DNA of 64,000 nucleotides from Neocallimastix lanati (nom. inval.) (lineage: Eukaryota; Neocallimastigomycota; Neocallimastigomycetes; Neocallimastigales; Neocallimastigaceae), in NCBI GenBank assembly GCA_016946835.1, contig JACVTC010000190.1, positions 124,001 to 188,000 of the forward strand, in the 5' to 3' direction. How positions within the stretch are numbered: the stretch's first letter is position 1; every line of letters begins with the position of its first letter. The notes under the pieces are model-generated. The model had not been told where the DNA came from, did not search any database, and saw nothing but the letters and a program-made list of their open reading frames with translations. Of this stretch, positions 36,880 to 49,689 are shown in pieces. A program made the position numbers and the translations under genes.

Positions 36880-38192
36880 ATCGTCAATGAATAGGACAGA
36901 TATCTCATATGTTCATCTATTATCGTTATTAATTCCTAGAACTATTATTTTAAATGATTATGAGGACAAATTGAAAATAGATAAAGGAATATTACTAGGT
37001 ATAATAAGTGGAAAAAAACAAACTCTTTTTACTTAATGCTAATTCAAACTATGATAACAAAATTTATTTGAAATCTATGAGAGTTTTAACGTAAGATTTA
37101 AGAGTATAATTTTTCTCATACAATAACAACTTCTATCTTGATTTTGTGGTAAATAATAAATTTAGAGAATAATTTCTACCCATATTGGACTGTATAAAAA
37201 ATGTATTTTTAACCTGCATTAAATTTTAATTTATTGCTTAAAAATCAAAGTAAATTTGAAAATTATTATAAGTTAAAGAATCAAATTTTTAGTAAATATT
37301 GTCACCTTATAAAATTAGTGAAATCGCACCTAAATAATTAACCCAATATCATTAATACTGAATTTAAAGGAAATATATATAACTTTATCCAAATATTAAT
37401 ATTCAGATATTAATGATACATTTTTAAAGCGTGTGTTTTTTTATGTCTAATCTTCAACTAAATATAATATATATAGACAAACCTAAGAATAATATATATA
37501 TTAATTAAGTATTATTATAATTTAAATTATATTATATAAATGGAAAAAGGTATATATTTTATTTATTTTATTTTCATATTATTGATTATGCATTTTCAAC
37601 TTAAAGAGGATTGTTTTATTTTATTTATTTTGTTTATATTTTCGCCTTAATAATATTAGTTAACAATATTTTTTCTACTTAATATTAGATAACTATTAAA
37701 TATAAAACAATCAACAGTTTTTATTTTTGATTTTTCAAATTATTTTTAATTTTATTTCATTTTATTTTTTTTAAATTTTATCAATTTATTTTAAAAAATA
37801 TTTATTTTTTTTTTCTTATTTTTATTAATAATATAATATATATATATTATTTTAAAAAAAATATTTATATATATCTTACTAATTTACGTATAATCTATTT
37901 TTTGTTTACAAATGTATAATATTAAATCAAAAAGTATAAAAAAATACTATTTTTATATGATAGTTTAATAATTTTTTATTTTATTTTACTTTTTAATAAA
38001 ATAAAAAAAAATAAAAAAAAAATAAAATTAATTTATAATAAAATATTTTATTAATTTAATAATTAATATTGTATATTTTATATATTGTATTAAATAAATA
38101 AATACTTTTAAAATTATAAAATTTCTAATTAACATTTTAAAAATAATTAATTTAGTATAATTTTTCCAAAAAAAATTTTAATAATTTATATG
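36880..38192. other. Decayed interior of the inverted-repeat structure
   Basis: Between the left arm and the mannosyltransferase there are only broken coding-like stretches near 36.89-37.2 kb (plus frame fragments such as NDYEDKLKIDKGILLG) and A/T filler. Nothing is assignable. Confidence 0.4.
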
Positions 38193-39689
38193 TTAATTGT
38201 TTGTAAAAAATTTATTTTTTTTTTCTCTTTTTAGTATTTCATAAATTATTTTTTTTTCCTTTTCATTAAAATTAGATGGTTCTTGATTATCTTTTAGTGT
38301 AAGACAGCGATGATTATTAGACCAAAAAGTTTTATTATTTTCAATAAAATATGCTTCAAATATTCCTATTCTATTAATATTTTCCCTTTTATCTTTAACA
38401 ATATGACCATTCCAAAATAATAGCTCATTATTTCTTAATGTATGAGCAATATTCCCTATATTTCCACATATTTTTTTTTTTAATCTTCCATCTTTATTTT
38501 TTTCAGATACAATATATCCAACAGCAGCACAATTATTTGGAATTACATTATAATTTTGACGTGACATTTCAAAACCTAACCAAAAAGTTTCTTTATCACC
38601 ATGAACCTTCCTATATATAACCTTGTCTCGCAATATTTTTTCATTTAATTTACAAACATTTAATAATCCAAGTAACGCTTTTGTTTTATGAATGACTACT
38701 GTACTTGATTCAAGTTCATCGCTGGATTTTTTATTCCAAATTCTTGAATTTTTTGTTTCTGGTAAAGGATTAATAATGAATGATTTTAACCATTTCAATC
38801 TTTTTATTTTATTTTTTCTAAATTTAAGTGTTCTATCTTTAAAAAATAATGAGCCTAATTCTTTATATTTATAATCATCAAACAATTTTAGAGGGTTATT
38901 TATATAGAATGCATCTGCATCCATTAGTATCACTTCTTCAAAACGTGAAGCTAATATGGCAAAAGGTTTAATAGCCCAATGACTTATATCAACAATTTTG
39001 TTATCGAAATATCGAGATATATCAGATATGTATACATTAGTATACTGCTTTAATAATTCCCGATTTTCTTTACTTAAATCACTTTCACCATTATAAAATA
39101 TTTCTATAGGAGTTGTTATATTTAATACATATCTGAAAGTATCAATATTACTTCTAACAAAATGAACGTAACGATTTGGAGTACATATTACAATTCCTTT
39201 TCCATTTGATGAATTTATTATATCTTTTAAAGAGGAATATCTAAAACCATAGAGCCATTTATATAAATTATTATGTACCACGGAAAAAAGCTCTTGTAAA
39301 TCATTTGAAAATTTATTTCCAGTTAAGAAATGTGAATAATTTAAGAGTAAGTCGTTATATTTTAATAGATTACTATTTTTTAATTTAGGATCAAAAGTTA
39401 ATTCCCATAAAACGGTATGCAATTCTTCCTTCTCTCTTAATTCATTCATATCAAGTGTATAATTTTCCCATTTTAAAAATTTAATTAAATTTTCTTTTTC
39501 CAAATTATTAATTTCTTCACCTTTTAATAACTTTTTTTTAATTTCACTTAATAATTTTATTTTATTATTTTCAGTACAATAACATTTTTGTAATATTTCA
39601 ATTATAAAAATTAAAAAATAAAGAAAAAATTTAATATACAACATTGGCTTATTGTTCAATAATATATAAATTGATTTTTTTTTTGTCAA
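38193..39689 (-). CDS. MNN1-type (GT71) mannosyltransferase
   Basis: A single-exon gene of 498 residues. The Lys-rich N-terminus followed by a hydrophobic segment at about 17-32 is a type II signal anchor, placing it in the Golgi. The catalytic part shows KGIVICTPNRYVHFVRSNI (164-182), IEIFYNGESDLS (195-206), HWAIKPFAIL (237-246) and the metal-binding EEVILMDADAFYINNP (251-266) with Asp257-Ala-Asp259. Later come STVVIHKTKALLGL (329-342) and HGDKETFWLGFE (363-374), typical of the fungal alpha-1,3-mannosyltransferase fold. Expected role: extending N- or O-linked mannan on secreted and wall proteins with GDP-mannose. Linkage specificity is not readable. It lies near the centre of the long inverted repeat (arms 36.0-36.9 and 41.4-42.9 kb). 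Confidence 0.85.
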   Translation of the reverse strand: MTKKKSIYILLNNKPMLYIKFFLYFLIFIIEILQKCYCTENNKIKLLSEIKKKLLKGEEINNLEKENLIKFLKWENYTLDMNELREKEELHTVLWELTFDPKLKNSNLLKYNDLLLNYSHFLTGNKFSNDLQELFSVVHNNLYKWLYGFRYSSLKDIINSSNGKGIVICTPNRYVHFVRSNIDTFRYVLNITTPIEIFYNGESDLSKENRELLKQYTNVYISDISRYFDNKIVDISHWAIKPFAILASRFEEVILMDADAFYINNPLKLFDDYKYKELGSLFFKDRTLKFRKNKIKRLKWLKSFIINPLPETKNSRIWNKKSSDELESSTVVIHKTKALLGLLNVCKLNEKILRDKVIYRKVHGDKETFWLGFEMSRQNYNVIPNNCAAVGYIVSEKNKDGRLKKKICGNIGNIAHTLRNNELLFWNGHIVKDKRENINRIGIFEAYFIENNKTFWSNNHRCLTLKDNQEPSNFNEKEKKIIYEILKREKKNKFFTNN

Positions 39690-41445
39690 TTTATATAAAT
39701 ATAAATATAAAATTTAACCTTTCTAAAATTTTTATTATTTCATTAAAAGTAACATAAAAAGTAATTAAAATTTAAATTTTTAATTTTAACAAATTTTACT
39801 TTAATTAATTAAATATTAAAATAAAAAAATTTAAATCAAAATTTATAAATATTTATATGTTCAATATTTTTTAGTAATAAAATTATTATTATATTTATAA
39901 AACAATTAAATTTTTAATTTTTTTTTGTTTTTGTTTTTGTTAGAAAAGAAAATAAAACTAATATTTAGTAGATAATATATCCATTAATCAATAATAATAT
40001 AATTATTATTAATTATAAATACTTATTTATATTTAATAACAAAATACAACTTTATTAGTTATATTATATATTATATTTTATAATTTATAATGAATATATA
40101 TTATAAAACAAATCTGAAATATAATTTTTAATTTTTTTTTTTTTTTTTTAATAATTAAAAGTCTTAATCACTCCAGATTAATTAAAAATTTCAATATGAA
40201 AAAGAAGGAAATTCAGGATTAGAAAATGTTTCTATTAATTCAGAGAATAAGCCCTTTGAATAATAATTCCAATATTTTAGCTTTTGAATTTCTTATAGAT
40301 TTTCATTAATTAGTAAAACCGCCTTTGTTAATGAATTTATGAATATTATTAGTTTAAATATATTAAATATCAGATGAAAACAAATTAATATTCAAGTCAT
40401 AACTAAAATCCTTAATAATGAAAATGAATAAGAAAAATTTAGTAATAAATATATTAATTATACTTTTTAATAGAGGATATAGTTTTGGTTAAATTAATCA
40501 AATTATACAATTAGAATTTAATCTAGTACTCAAAAAAAGAACCTAATAATATTTATAGAAAAAGCAGACTATCTGAATATATTAAATATGACAAAAAATG
40601 CAATTTAAAAAAATAAATATCTTTTATATACATTATTAAAAAAAATTATTTAGAGAAAAAAGTTAATATATATTTAAATAATTTTATTCTAATATAAATT
40701 ACTATTGATAACAATATTATAAAATGACTAATGGTAGTTAAAAGGATTTGGTCTTAAGAATATAAAATAAATTTTTAAATGATATTAATTATAAATTCAA
40801 TAATAAGAAAATTATAAAGAATCATTTTCTAAATATTAATTTATTTCATTTTTTTTATAAATTACTAAGATATAATTTAATTTCAATTGATATTACTATA
40901 TTTTTCTTATGTCTAATATGTTGATCATTTATTTTCTATTTTCAATTTAAATTGCTATTTATAAAATAAAAATACTAGAAAATTTCATTATTATATACTT
41001 AATTAATTCCTAAGAATGTGGGAAGGTTAAAGTGAATATAGGAAAATTTATTTAGAAAAAACAACGTCAGAAAACATTTCTTATTTCTTAGATATTTTAA
41101 ACACTAAAATTATAAAAAGTATACTTATAATGTATATGATATTAATATATCATTTTATTTTATTATAAAAATAAGAACGATAATATTTTCTATAAACTAT
41201 CTTTAATTTTCTATTCTTATTTTGTTTATATGTGAAATATATTTGGTAGATATTATGTTTGACACATTAATATTGTATTTTAAAAGATATAAAAGAAGAT
41301 CCATTAGGTTTAGAACGTCAAGTAAAAATTATAAATTTAAGAAAAATTATATTTCTAAGAAAAATAGTAAAAGCTAAGGTGAATAAAGCTTTTATTAATA
41401 ATAATATGAGTTTCAATCTCTGTGAAGATGAAGAGATTGAATAAC
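39690..41445. other. Decayed interior of the inverted-repeat structure, right side
   Basis: The spacer above the mannosyltransferase includes its promoter. From about 40.2 kb, degraded coding-like stretches occur on the plus strand. The clearest is about 55 codons ending at 41444 (GLERQVKIINLRK... then SFNLCEDEEIE and TAA), with no start and no family that I recognise. It could be the tail of a transposase for the inverted-repeat element. Confidence 0.4.
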
Positions 41446-41449
41446 TAAA

Positions 41450-42851
41450 TGATAAAATTATCATTAATATAATTTAGATTCATTTATCATAAAATATTAC
41501 AAGTAATGAAATTTAAAAAACCATAAAATAATTATTTTATAATAAAAATTCCTTATTTAGTTTTGAAATAGCCAGTTTTCTAGAGAAAGAAAGAAAAATA
41601 TTGATAAATACTTTAAAAAAATAAAAATAAAAAATTATTAAAAAACTTGATTCATTTATTAAATTTTGTTAAACAAAATTGATTTTTAATACTTACATAT
41701 AACAATTAAAAAATTGTAGAGACATTTTATTATTAACAAAGTCATTATTAGTATTAATGAAAATAATTATTAAATAATATAAATTACAAAGTATAAAAAA
41801 ATAATACAAAAATATAAATAAACCAAAATTTTTAATAAAATATAATTTGTATTAATAATTATTTAATCAAACATCAATTTAAATACTTCATTCCGAATGT
41901 CGTTAAAATATATGGTAATAATAATAAGGCTTAAAAAAATGAAAATAAATCCAATTAAGAATTACTATTATTAACAACTAGTATTTTAGTATGTTATAAT
42001 TTAATAAAAACTTCATTTTTATTTTTTTGAAAATAAAAAAATAATTATAATTATAAATTTTTTTGAATTAGAAATAAAAAATTATTCATAAAATTAAGCG
42101 TACATTTTACTAAACTACGAATTGGAAATAAGTTTATGATATTCAATATTAAATAAAAAAAGAACAACACATTATTAAAAAATTTTTAAAATTTAAAAAT
42201 ATATTTAATTTTTTATGAAATTTCAAGCTTTTATAAAGAATTCAGTATTTAACTGACTTATCTTAATTAAGATATATCTAAATTTCTCTAATTAATACAA
42301 ATAATACTATCACATAAAATAATCATATAATAATAGCTACCATTCTTTTAATGGAATTTACTTTATAGTTATAATTTAATTTTATATAATAAAATAAAAA
42401 TATTTAATTCATAAGAATCAAAGATATTTACAATTTTTAAATATTATTTAAAAAATTTTAATAAATAGTTTTCAAATTAATGTTAGAATTATATAAAAAA
42501 ATTAGTCTTCAAAAAAAATTAGTATTCTTATTGCATATCAAACATTATAAAATACATGTTAAAAAAAAATTTATAAATCTAAGACAAACACTGTATTAAT
42601 AAAAACAATATAACAAAGCATTTTATGTTATGAGTAATATTATAAAATGTTTATTAATAATTTTTATTATAAGGATATATATATCTGTCTAAGAGATATT
42701 TTTACATTAAATTTATTTCATATTTTTATATCTCAGTTAACATTATTTAATTTACTTAGAGATTAATTATTGGTTGATATAAATTAATAATATAAATAAA
42801 TGTATGTAACGATTTTGTCTCTAACAATACAGATTTAAATAGAATTACAAA
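41450..42851 (-). repeat. Right arm of the long inverted repeat
   Basis: Reverse complement of the left arm, longer because of indels and a solo LTR at 42557-42826. After removing the LTR and one ATACA copy, the match to the left arm continues through ATACAGATTTAAATAG at 42827-42842. This shows that the LTR arrived after the inverted repeat formed. Confidence 0.75.
42557..42826 (-). repeat. Solo A-family LTR
   Basis: 270 bp, nearly identical to the element A LTRs (1297-1566, 7057-7326), flanked by the perfect duplication ATACA (42552-42556 and 42827-42831). No internal sequence; a remnant of LTR-LTR recombination. Confidence 0.92.
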
Positions 42852-43055
42852 AAAATTATGAATATTATTTAATAAAATTTCAATATTTCGGAAAATAAAA
42901 TAAATATTTATTATAAATTTAAATTAATTATAAATTAAATATAAATAAATTAAATATAAATTAAATATAAATCAAAATTTTACATTTAAATTTCTTATAA
43001 AGTTATATATTTAAAATTAAATATATTATAAAACTAGAATACTATTATAAAATAA

Positions 43056-43178
43056 TATAATATATTATATAATATTATATTATATTATATTATATTATAT
43101 TATATTATATTATATTATATTATATTATATTATATTATATTATATTATATTATATTATATTATATTATATTATATTAT
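43056..43178. repeat. TATAT pentanucleotide satellite
   Basis: Roughly 23 head-to-tail copies of a five-base A/T unit (TATAT phase) with almost no interruption. Confidence 0.9.
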
Positions 43179-43604
43179 TATGATGATTAATTATTCTTTA
43201 TGTATTTTGGTCATGCATGGTATGGAAATATTATAAAAAAAAAAAATAAATTAAAAAATAATAATGATGATGTAATGAGATGAAAATATTATAGCCAGTG
43301 GATGATGTAATGAAATTACTAGTAGTAATAATAATAATTATAAATAAATAAATATAAAATAAAAAAATAAAATAAATATAAAATAATTTAAAAAAAAAAC
43401 TTTGAGTGTATGAATAACATCTTATAATATATATAAATATTAGAAGAATATATATATATAATATTTATTGCCAAGTTGAAAAAATTCATCAGGCTAATAA
43501 ATTAACAAATAAATAAAATAAAATATATATATATTCTAATGTATAAATTTTTTAGTCTATGATATTATTTTAATTATATAAAATATTAGAATCATAATAA
43601 AATA

Positions 43605-43845
43605 TTTTAAACACCAAAAACAAATATTAAGAAAATTAGATATATTTTTAGAGTAGAATTTTATATATAATACTTAATATTTAACTTTATTTATCTTTAT
43701 TTTTTATGATTACAAAAGTGTATGTTTTTAATAAGATTACATTTTATTTCTTTTATAATTTTATTTAAATATAATAATATTCTGATTGGGTAAATTATAT
43801 TAAGGTCATTATTAAGTATTTATTTTTTTTTTTTATATTCTAACA
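43605..43845 (-). repeat. Element C 3' LTR
   Basis: 241 bp opening TGTTAGAATA and ending GGTGTTTAAAA on the minus strand, identical by eye to 49690-49930. The AAAA end is fixed by the AAATA duplication. Confidence 0.93.
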
Positions 43846-46800
43846 TTCCTCCTAAAATATGACTTTCCTAAAATGTCATATTTTTTATTTATATTATTTC
43901 AAATAAAATATAAATCATCAATTTTTGTTAATAAGGAATTTCTAAATTTATCCATTAATGTTCCATTTAAATACTTCGTAAACCCATCAGCGAGATTGTT
44001 TTCAGATTTTATATATTTAAGATAGATTTTATTTTCTTTGACTATTTCTCTTATGTAATGAACCCTAATGTCTACATGTTTAGTTTTTGGGTTGATAGTT
44101 TGATTTGTAGCGTTATAAATAGCTGCTTTATTGTCAACATTTACTTCAATATTTTTAATATTTAAGTTCAATTCTTCGAATAAATTTAAGTACAATATAC
44201 ATTGTTTACCGCATTCACTAAGACTGTAATATTCGGACTCGGCTGTTGAAGTCGATATTGATTTTTGTAACTTTGAACACCAGCTTGTTGGTGCACCACC
44301 AAATGTTATTAAGAATCCTGTTGTTGAACGTCTAGTTTCCAAGTCACCTCCGTAATCCGAATCGACATATGCTTTAACATTCGGATTATTTGTGAAATTT
44401 ATTCCATATTTTTTAGTTCCTTTTAAATATCTTAATATTCTCATTACGTTATTCCAGTCTTCCATATTTGGTTCCTTTGCTCTTCTAGCTGCTTTTGATA
44501 CTGAGAAGATAATGTCGGGTCTTGTACATATACTGAGATATAATAAATTTCCTATTATGCTTCTATATTTTGTTTCATCTACTTTTACCTTCCTAAGATC
44601 TTCATTTTCAATTGGAGTCATAATTCTAAGAGGTGTACAATTTTTCATATTAAACTTAGAAAGTAATTCATCTATATATCTGTGTTGATGTAAAAAGTAA
44701 CCATTTTTATGTTTTATAAATTTTATTCCAATAATATAATCAACATTACCTATATCTTTCATTTTGAACTTCTTCTCAATTAATAATTTTACACTTTCTA
44801 TTGTTTTCTTTGATCCTGATATTAAAATATCATCCACATATATAGCTAACATACTTAAAAGTTTTCCTTTATTAAATTTAATGTACAGACAAGGTTCACT
44901 TATAAGTCTTTTATATCCGATTTTTATTAGATAGCCGTTTAATTTATCATTCCACTTGGCACCACTTTGTTTCAGTCCATATATTGCCTTCTTCAATTTC
45001 CAAAATTTCTTATTGTAATCTTCATGTCCTTTGGGTGGTTTCATATACAAATCTTCATTTAATTCAGCATTTAAATAGGCGGCAGTTATATCTATTTGGT
45101 TTATTTCAAAATTGTTCTGAGTGGCAATCGCTGTAAAGATTCTTATTGAATCCTGTTTTAAGGTAGGTGCAAAGGTTTCTTTATAATCTATGCCGTATTC
45201 TTGCGTAAATCCCTTTGCTACTAATCTTGATTTTCTTTTGATTATTTCTCCATTTGAGTTTCGTTTGAATTTGAAAATCCATCTTGATGATATTAAGTTT
45301 GCGTTCTTAGGTATTTTATCAATTGTTTCATATACTTTTAGATTTCTTATATTGTCGAGTTCATTATCGACTGATTTTAACCATTCATTTTTATCATTTA
45401 AATTAAAGATATCATCATAATTATTTGGTTCGCGTAATTCTTTTAATGATTTTTGTTTTTTGTTATTTGAATTTAATATGAAGTTTTCATTTCTATTTCT
45501 TTTTCCTAAATGTATGGAAGATTCTATGTTAAATAATTTGTTATTCGTTAAGTTATTAATGATTCATTGTTCATTGTTGTTATCGTTATTATTGTTTGAA
45601 TTATATCTGTCTGTATTTGAATTATTATGATTGTTTTTATTACTGACAGTGATCATATTGTCGTTTTTATTAATATTATTATTTATTTTATTATTATTGC
45701 TGTTGGAAGTGTTGTTGTTGCTGTTTGTGTTATCGTTGTTATTAATATTATTGTTACTTGTGTTATTGTTATTATTATTGTCGTTGATGTTAATGTTATT
45801 ATCTTGAGTTTCTATATTATTATTATAATCTTTGTTTTGATTATTATTAATATTTTTGGTGTTGTTATTGTTGTTGTTTCTTCTTTTGTTATATGTTCTT
45901 TTATTTTTTATTTGAATGTTTTTACTTGGTATATTATTTTCATTTATTTGAGTATTATTGTCTAATATTTGAATATTATTTGACTTATTGTTATTATATT
46001 GATAATACGGATTATTATTGTTAGTATTATTGAAGTGAATAAAATTTGAGATGTCATTATTGCAATGAGGTAAATGTGAATTTCCTGGTGTAAATTCAAA
46101 GAATTCAACATTTCGTGAAATTATAATTTTATTATTTGTTATATCAAGAATTTTGTATGCTGTGGGATTATCAACATACCCCAAGAATATGCCAGGAGAT
46201 GAATTATTTTGAAATTTAGTACGGAATAGTTTTGGAACGTAATAAAAAACTTTACATCCGAAGACACGTAGGTTTGAATAATCAACTTTGTTATTGGTTA
46301 GAAGTTCATATGGAATTTTATTATTTATCCCTTTATGAGGGATTCGATTATGAATGTAGTTGGAGGTAGAGACGGCATCTTCCCAAAATTGTAAGCCCAG
46401 ATTTGCGTCATTTAACATTGACTTTGCAGAATTGATTATAGTGCCGTTGAATCGTTCAATCCTACCATTTTGTTGTGGGTGGTAGGGAACAGTAAATTGA
46501 TGTTGTATTCCAAAGTCAATGCAGAATCGTTTAAAATTTTTGTTGTTAAATTCGGTGCCATTATCTGTATGGATATATTGAATTCTTTTGTTAAATTGAT
46601 TTTTTATTTTATTAAACCAATTATGGAAGTGATAAAAAGTTTCTGATTTACTCTTCATAAAGAGAGTCCACCCAAATCTTGAATGGTCATCCAAAATGGT
46701 TAAGATATATTTATTGTCATAGATAGAGTTTTGTATTGGACCTATAAGATCCATGTGTATGAGTTGAAATATATTTTTGGCTCTATTATGTGATGATTTG

Positions 46801-49017
46801 AAAGGCTTATTTTTAAGTTTTGAATAACTACAAATAGGGCACTTTGAGTTTATGTTGATTTTTAAAATTTTATTTTTGATACTATTGATATTAAAATGGG
46901 CAAAACGACGATGCCATAAATTTAGTTTATCAATTGATTTTAAATGTGTATAATTGATTTCAACCAAATTATTATTATGTTGGTTGTTTTGAAAATTTAA
47001 TGGTTGAGTTGAAATCCAAAATTTAAATGTATTAGATTGGTTCGATTTAATTGTTAAGATTCTTTGATTGTGTTCGTCATAAATTAGTGCGTATGATATA
47101 TTATTATTATTATTGAAAATTATTTTGTATCCTTGTTGTGTAAGATTTCCAATTTATAATAAATTTTTATTTATTTTTGGTGAATAATAAACATTCTTAA
47201 TGATTATTTTGTGATTACTAATGTATCCTATGAGATCTTCTTTAAATTATGTTGATATAACTTGATTATTAGCTAAATAAACTTTGTCATTGCACCTTTG
47301 AATATTATGTAATTTATTTAAATGACCAGTAATATTTATTGATGCGCCGGAGTCCAATATCCAACACATCATTTCTTTTTGTTTATTTTCTTCGTTTTGT
47401 CTATTTATTTCGGCAAAATTAATATCAAGGTTTTCTTGAGAATTGTAATCCTTGGTAAAAGAATCGGCATAGCTTGTATCGTACCTTTCTTTTTCCATGA
47501 AATTTGCATAATTTCTACGATTATTATATTTTCTTTTAAAATTATTTCTTCTCCGTTTGAAAATTTTTCTTCTTTTGTTATTATTTTTATTTTTATCATC
47601 TCTTCTATTTTTACAGTCATAAAAGAAATGGCCCCATTTACCACAATAATTACATCTACCATTTTTGGTCTTTTTAGTAGATGTTTTTATTTTAGAACGT
47701 TTTTTCTTATTTGTATTAATGTTAGTATTATTTTCTATTGAAAATATATTTTTATTATTTTGATTATTTGTTAAGGATTCTTTTAGGTTTGAAGAGATTA
47801 TTTCAGGCAATACATCCTTAACATATTCACTGCATTTATTCCAATCATTTTTAAATTGGAACACATTAATCCAACGGAGTTCTTCTGGGAGGCTTCTGTT
47901 AAGGATGCCCACTTTAACACTTGATTCAATGTCATTATCTATTTTTTCGAGTTCATCAAGTGTGTTCTGTAGTTCAGCAATAAATATATTAATGTCCACT
48001 TCTGGGTTATACTTCAAATTATCGAGTTTGGTTTTAAGTTCTAATTTACGCGTGTTGATGTTTTTGGTAAAAGATCTTTTTAGAGTCTTCCACAATTCAA
48101 AGGCGGTTTTATTTGATCCTTGCACAATATCTTATGTTTTTTCTCCAATACTGTTTAGGACGATCCATTTTGTTGTGATATCATTATTAATATCAACTAC
48201 ATTGGTGTTTTTGTCATACACCAATGTGTCATCAAATTCATCTTCGATATACTCAGATAGGTCATCTTGTATATCTTTCTTCCTTAACTTCTTAACCTTT
48301 TCTTTGGTGATATAGCCAACTAGGTTGTTAATTGATAATAGATGAAGGATTTTGGTTCTCCATCTATTATAGTTTTCAGTATTTAATTCAACTACTCTGT
48401 TAAAATTTTCAGAGTAGTTAAATTTAATTGTTGGCCTGATGTCAATGGGTTCTTCAATGGTAATTACTTCATTTCTATTGTTTCTTCTTGTGTTAGCCAT
48501 TGTAGAATGTTTCAAATTAATTTATTTTTTTTTATTTTTTTTTATTATAATTTATTAATATTTTATATTATGCGAATATTTTTTAAAGAATAATTAATGA
48601 GGGATATGTTGTATATCTGGATTGTTTATTTATACATATTCAATATATTGATTAAAACCTTATTCTATTTTCATTAAATAAATGTAAATTGAAATATATA
48701 TTGTTTAATATTTCATTGATTATTTATAATGAACTTTAATAATATATTTTTTTGATAATTGGTTAAGTTATATTTATTACTTAATAAAAAAAGGGTTATA
48801 AAATAATATATTTCAGAATTATGATTGGTTTCTATTTTTATCTTATTTTTAATGTAATACTTTTCGTTATGTCATTTGAAATTAATTTAATTAAACATTT
48901 ATATTATTGGTTTTTTATGTTTGAAAAAGGTATTTATACTTGATTTACATTTATTAATATTGGAATTAAAAATATATATATCTTTTATTTTTATTGTTAA
49001 TAATTAACAATAATATT

Positions 49018-49345
49018 TTCAGTTCAAATTAATTATTTGACTGACCATATGATTTTCAGTTCAAATTAATTATTTGACTGACTATGTCATTTTTCAGTTC
49101 ATATTATAATTTGACTGACTATACTATTTTTACAGTTCAAATTAATTATTTGACTGACCATATGATTTTCAGTTCAAATTATAATTGACTGACTATATTA
49201 TTATTTTATTTTTATTATTATTTTTTTTTTTTATTTTATTTCAATATAAAATTTTATTGATTATACTAATTTTCAGTTCAAATAATAATTGACTGACTAT
49301 ATTATTTTTTTTTTTTCAGTTCGAATTATAATTTGACTGACTATA
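49018..49345 (-). repeat. Hairpin-repeat array in element C leader
   Basis: Seven spaced copies of a unit of the form CAGTTCAAAT...ATTTGACTGACTAT (near 49019, 49057, 49095, 49133, 49169, 49272 and 49316). The two halves are complementary (CAGTTCAAAT against ATTTGACTG), so each can form a hairpin. It lies between Gag and the primer site, like the arrays of A and B, but with unrelated sequence. Confidence 0.85.
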
Positions 49346-49658
49346 ATATATATGTATATTTTTATATACAATGAATGAATAATGATATTATTAAATTGTA
49401 TTAATCCCTCATTAATTTATTTTTAAAAATATTTTTGATAATATATTTTGATTCAATTATTATGAAAATAACAAAATTAATTATATAGAATCATAATTAA
49501 TTAAATTATTTTTTTTGATAATTCAAAATTAGATGTTATTATTGATAAATATAAAAATGATTTTTAATATTAAACATAAGAAGGTGTTAGTTCAATTTAT
49601 TTATAAGGTGAATATATTTATATGTATTAATTATGTAAATTATAACTTAACTTATGGT

Positions 49659-49689
49659 TAATCTCAGTTGTAGGTTGAGACTCTTAATC
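49659..49689 (-). other. Element C primer binding site (5'-half tRNA-Lys type)
   Basis: The plus strand reads ATCTCAGTTGTAGG then TTGAGACTCTTAATC against the 5' LTR. CTCAGTTG-TAG is the closest of all copies to a tRNA D-arm, and GAGACTCTTAATC matches the tRNA-Lys(CUU) anticodon arm. Confidence 0.78.

Noticed and set aside
35985-42851. A Polinton-like element, because of long terminal inverted repeats
   Set aside because: It is far too short, and no capsid, packaging ATPase, integrase or DNA polymerase region is recognisable; the only intact gene is a GT71 enzyme.
43056-43178. CRISPR-like or other spaced repeat array
   Set aside because: The units are contiguous five-base repeats with no spacers.
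45627-45965. Plus-strand Ile/Val-rich open frame resembling a membrane protein
   Set aside because: It is the antisense of the Asn-rich linker of element C.
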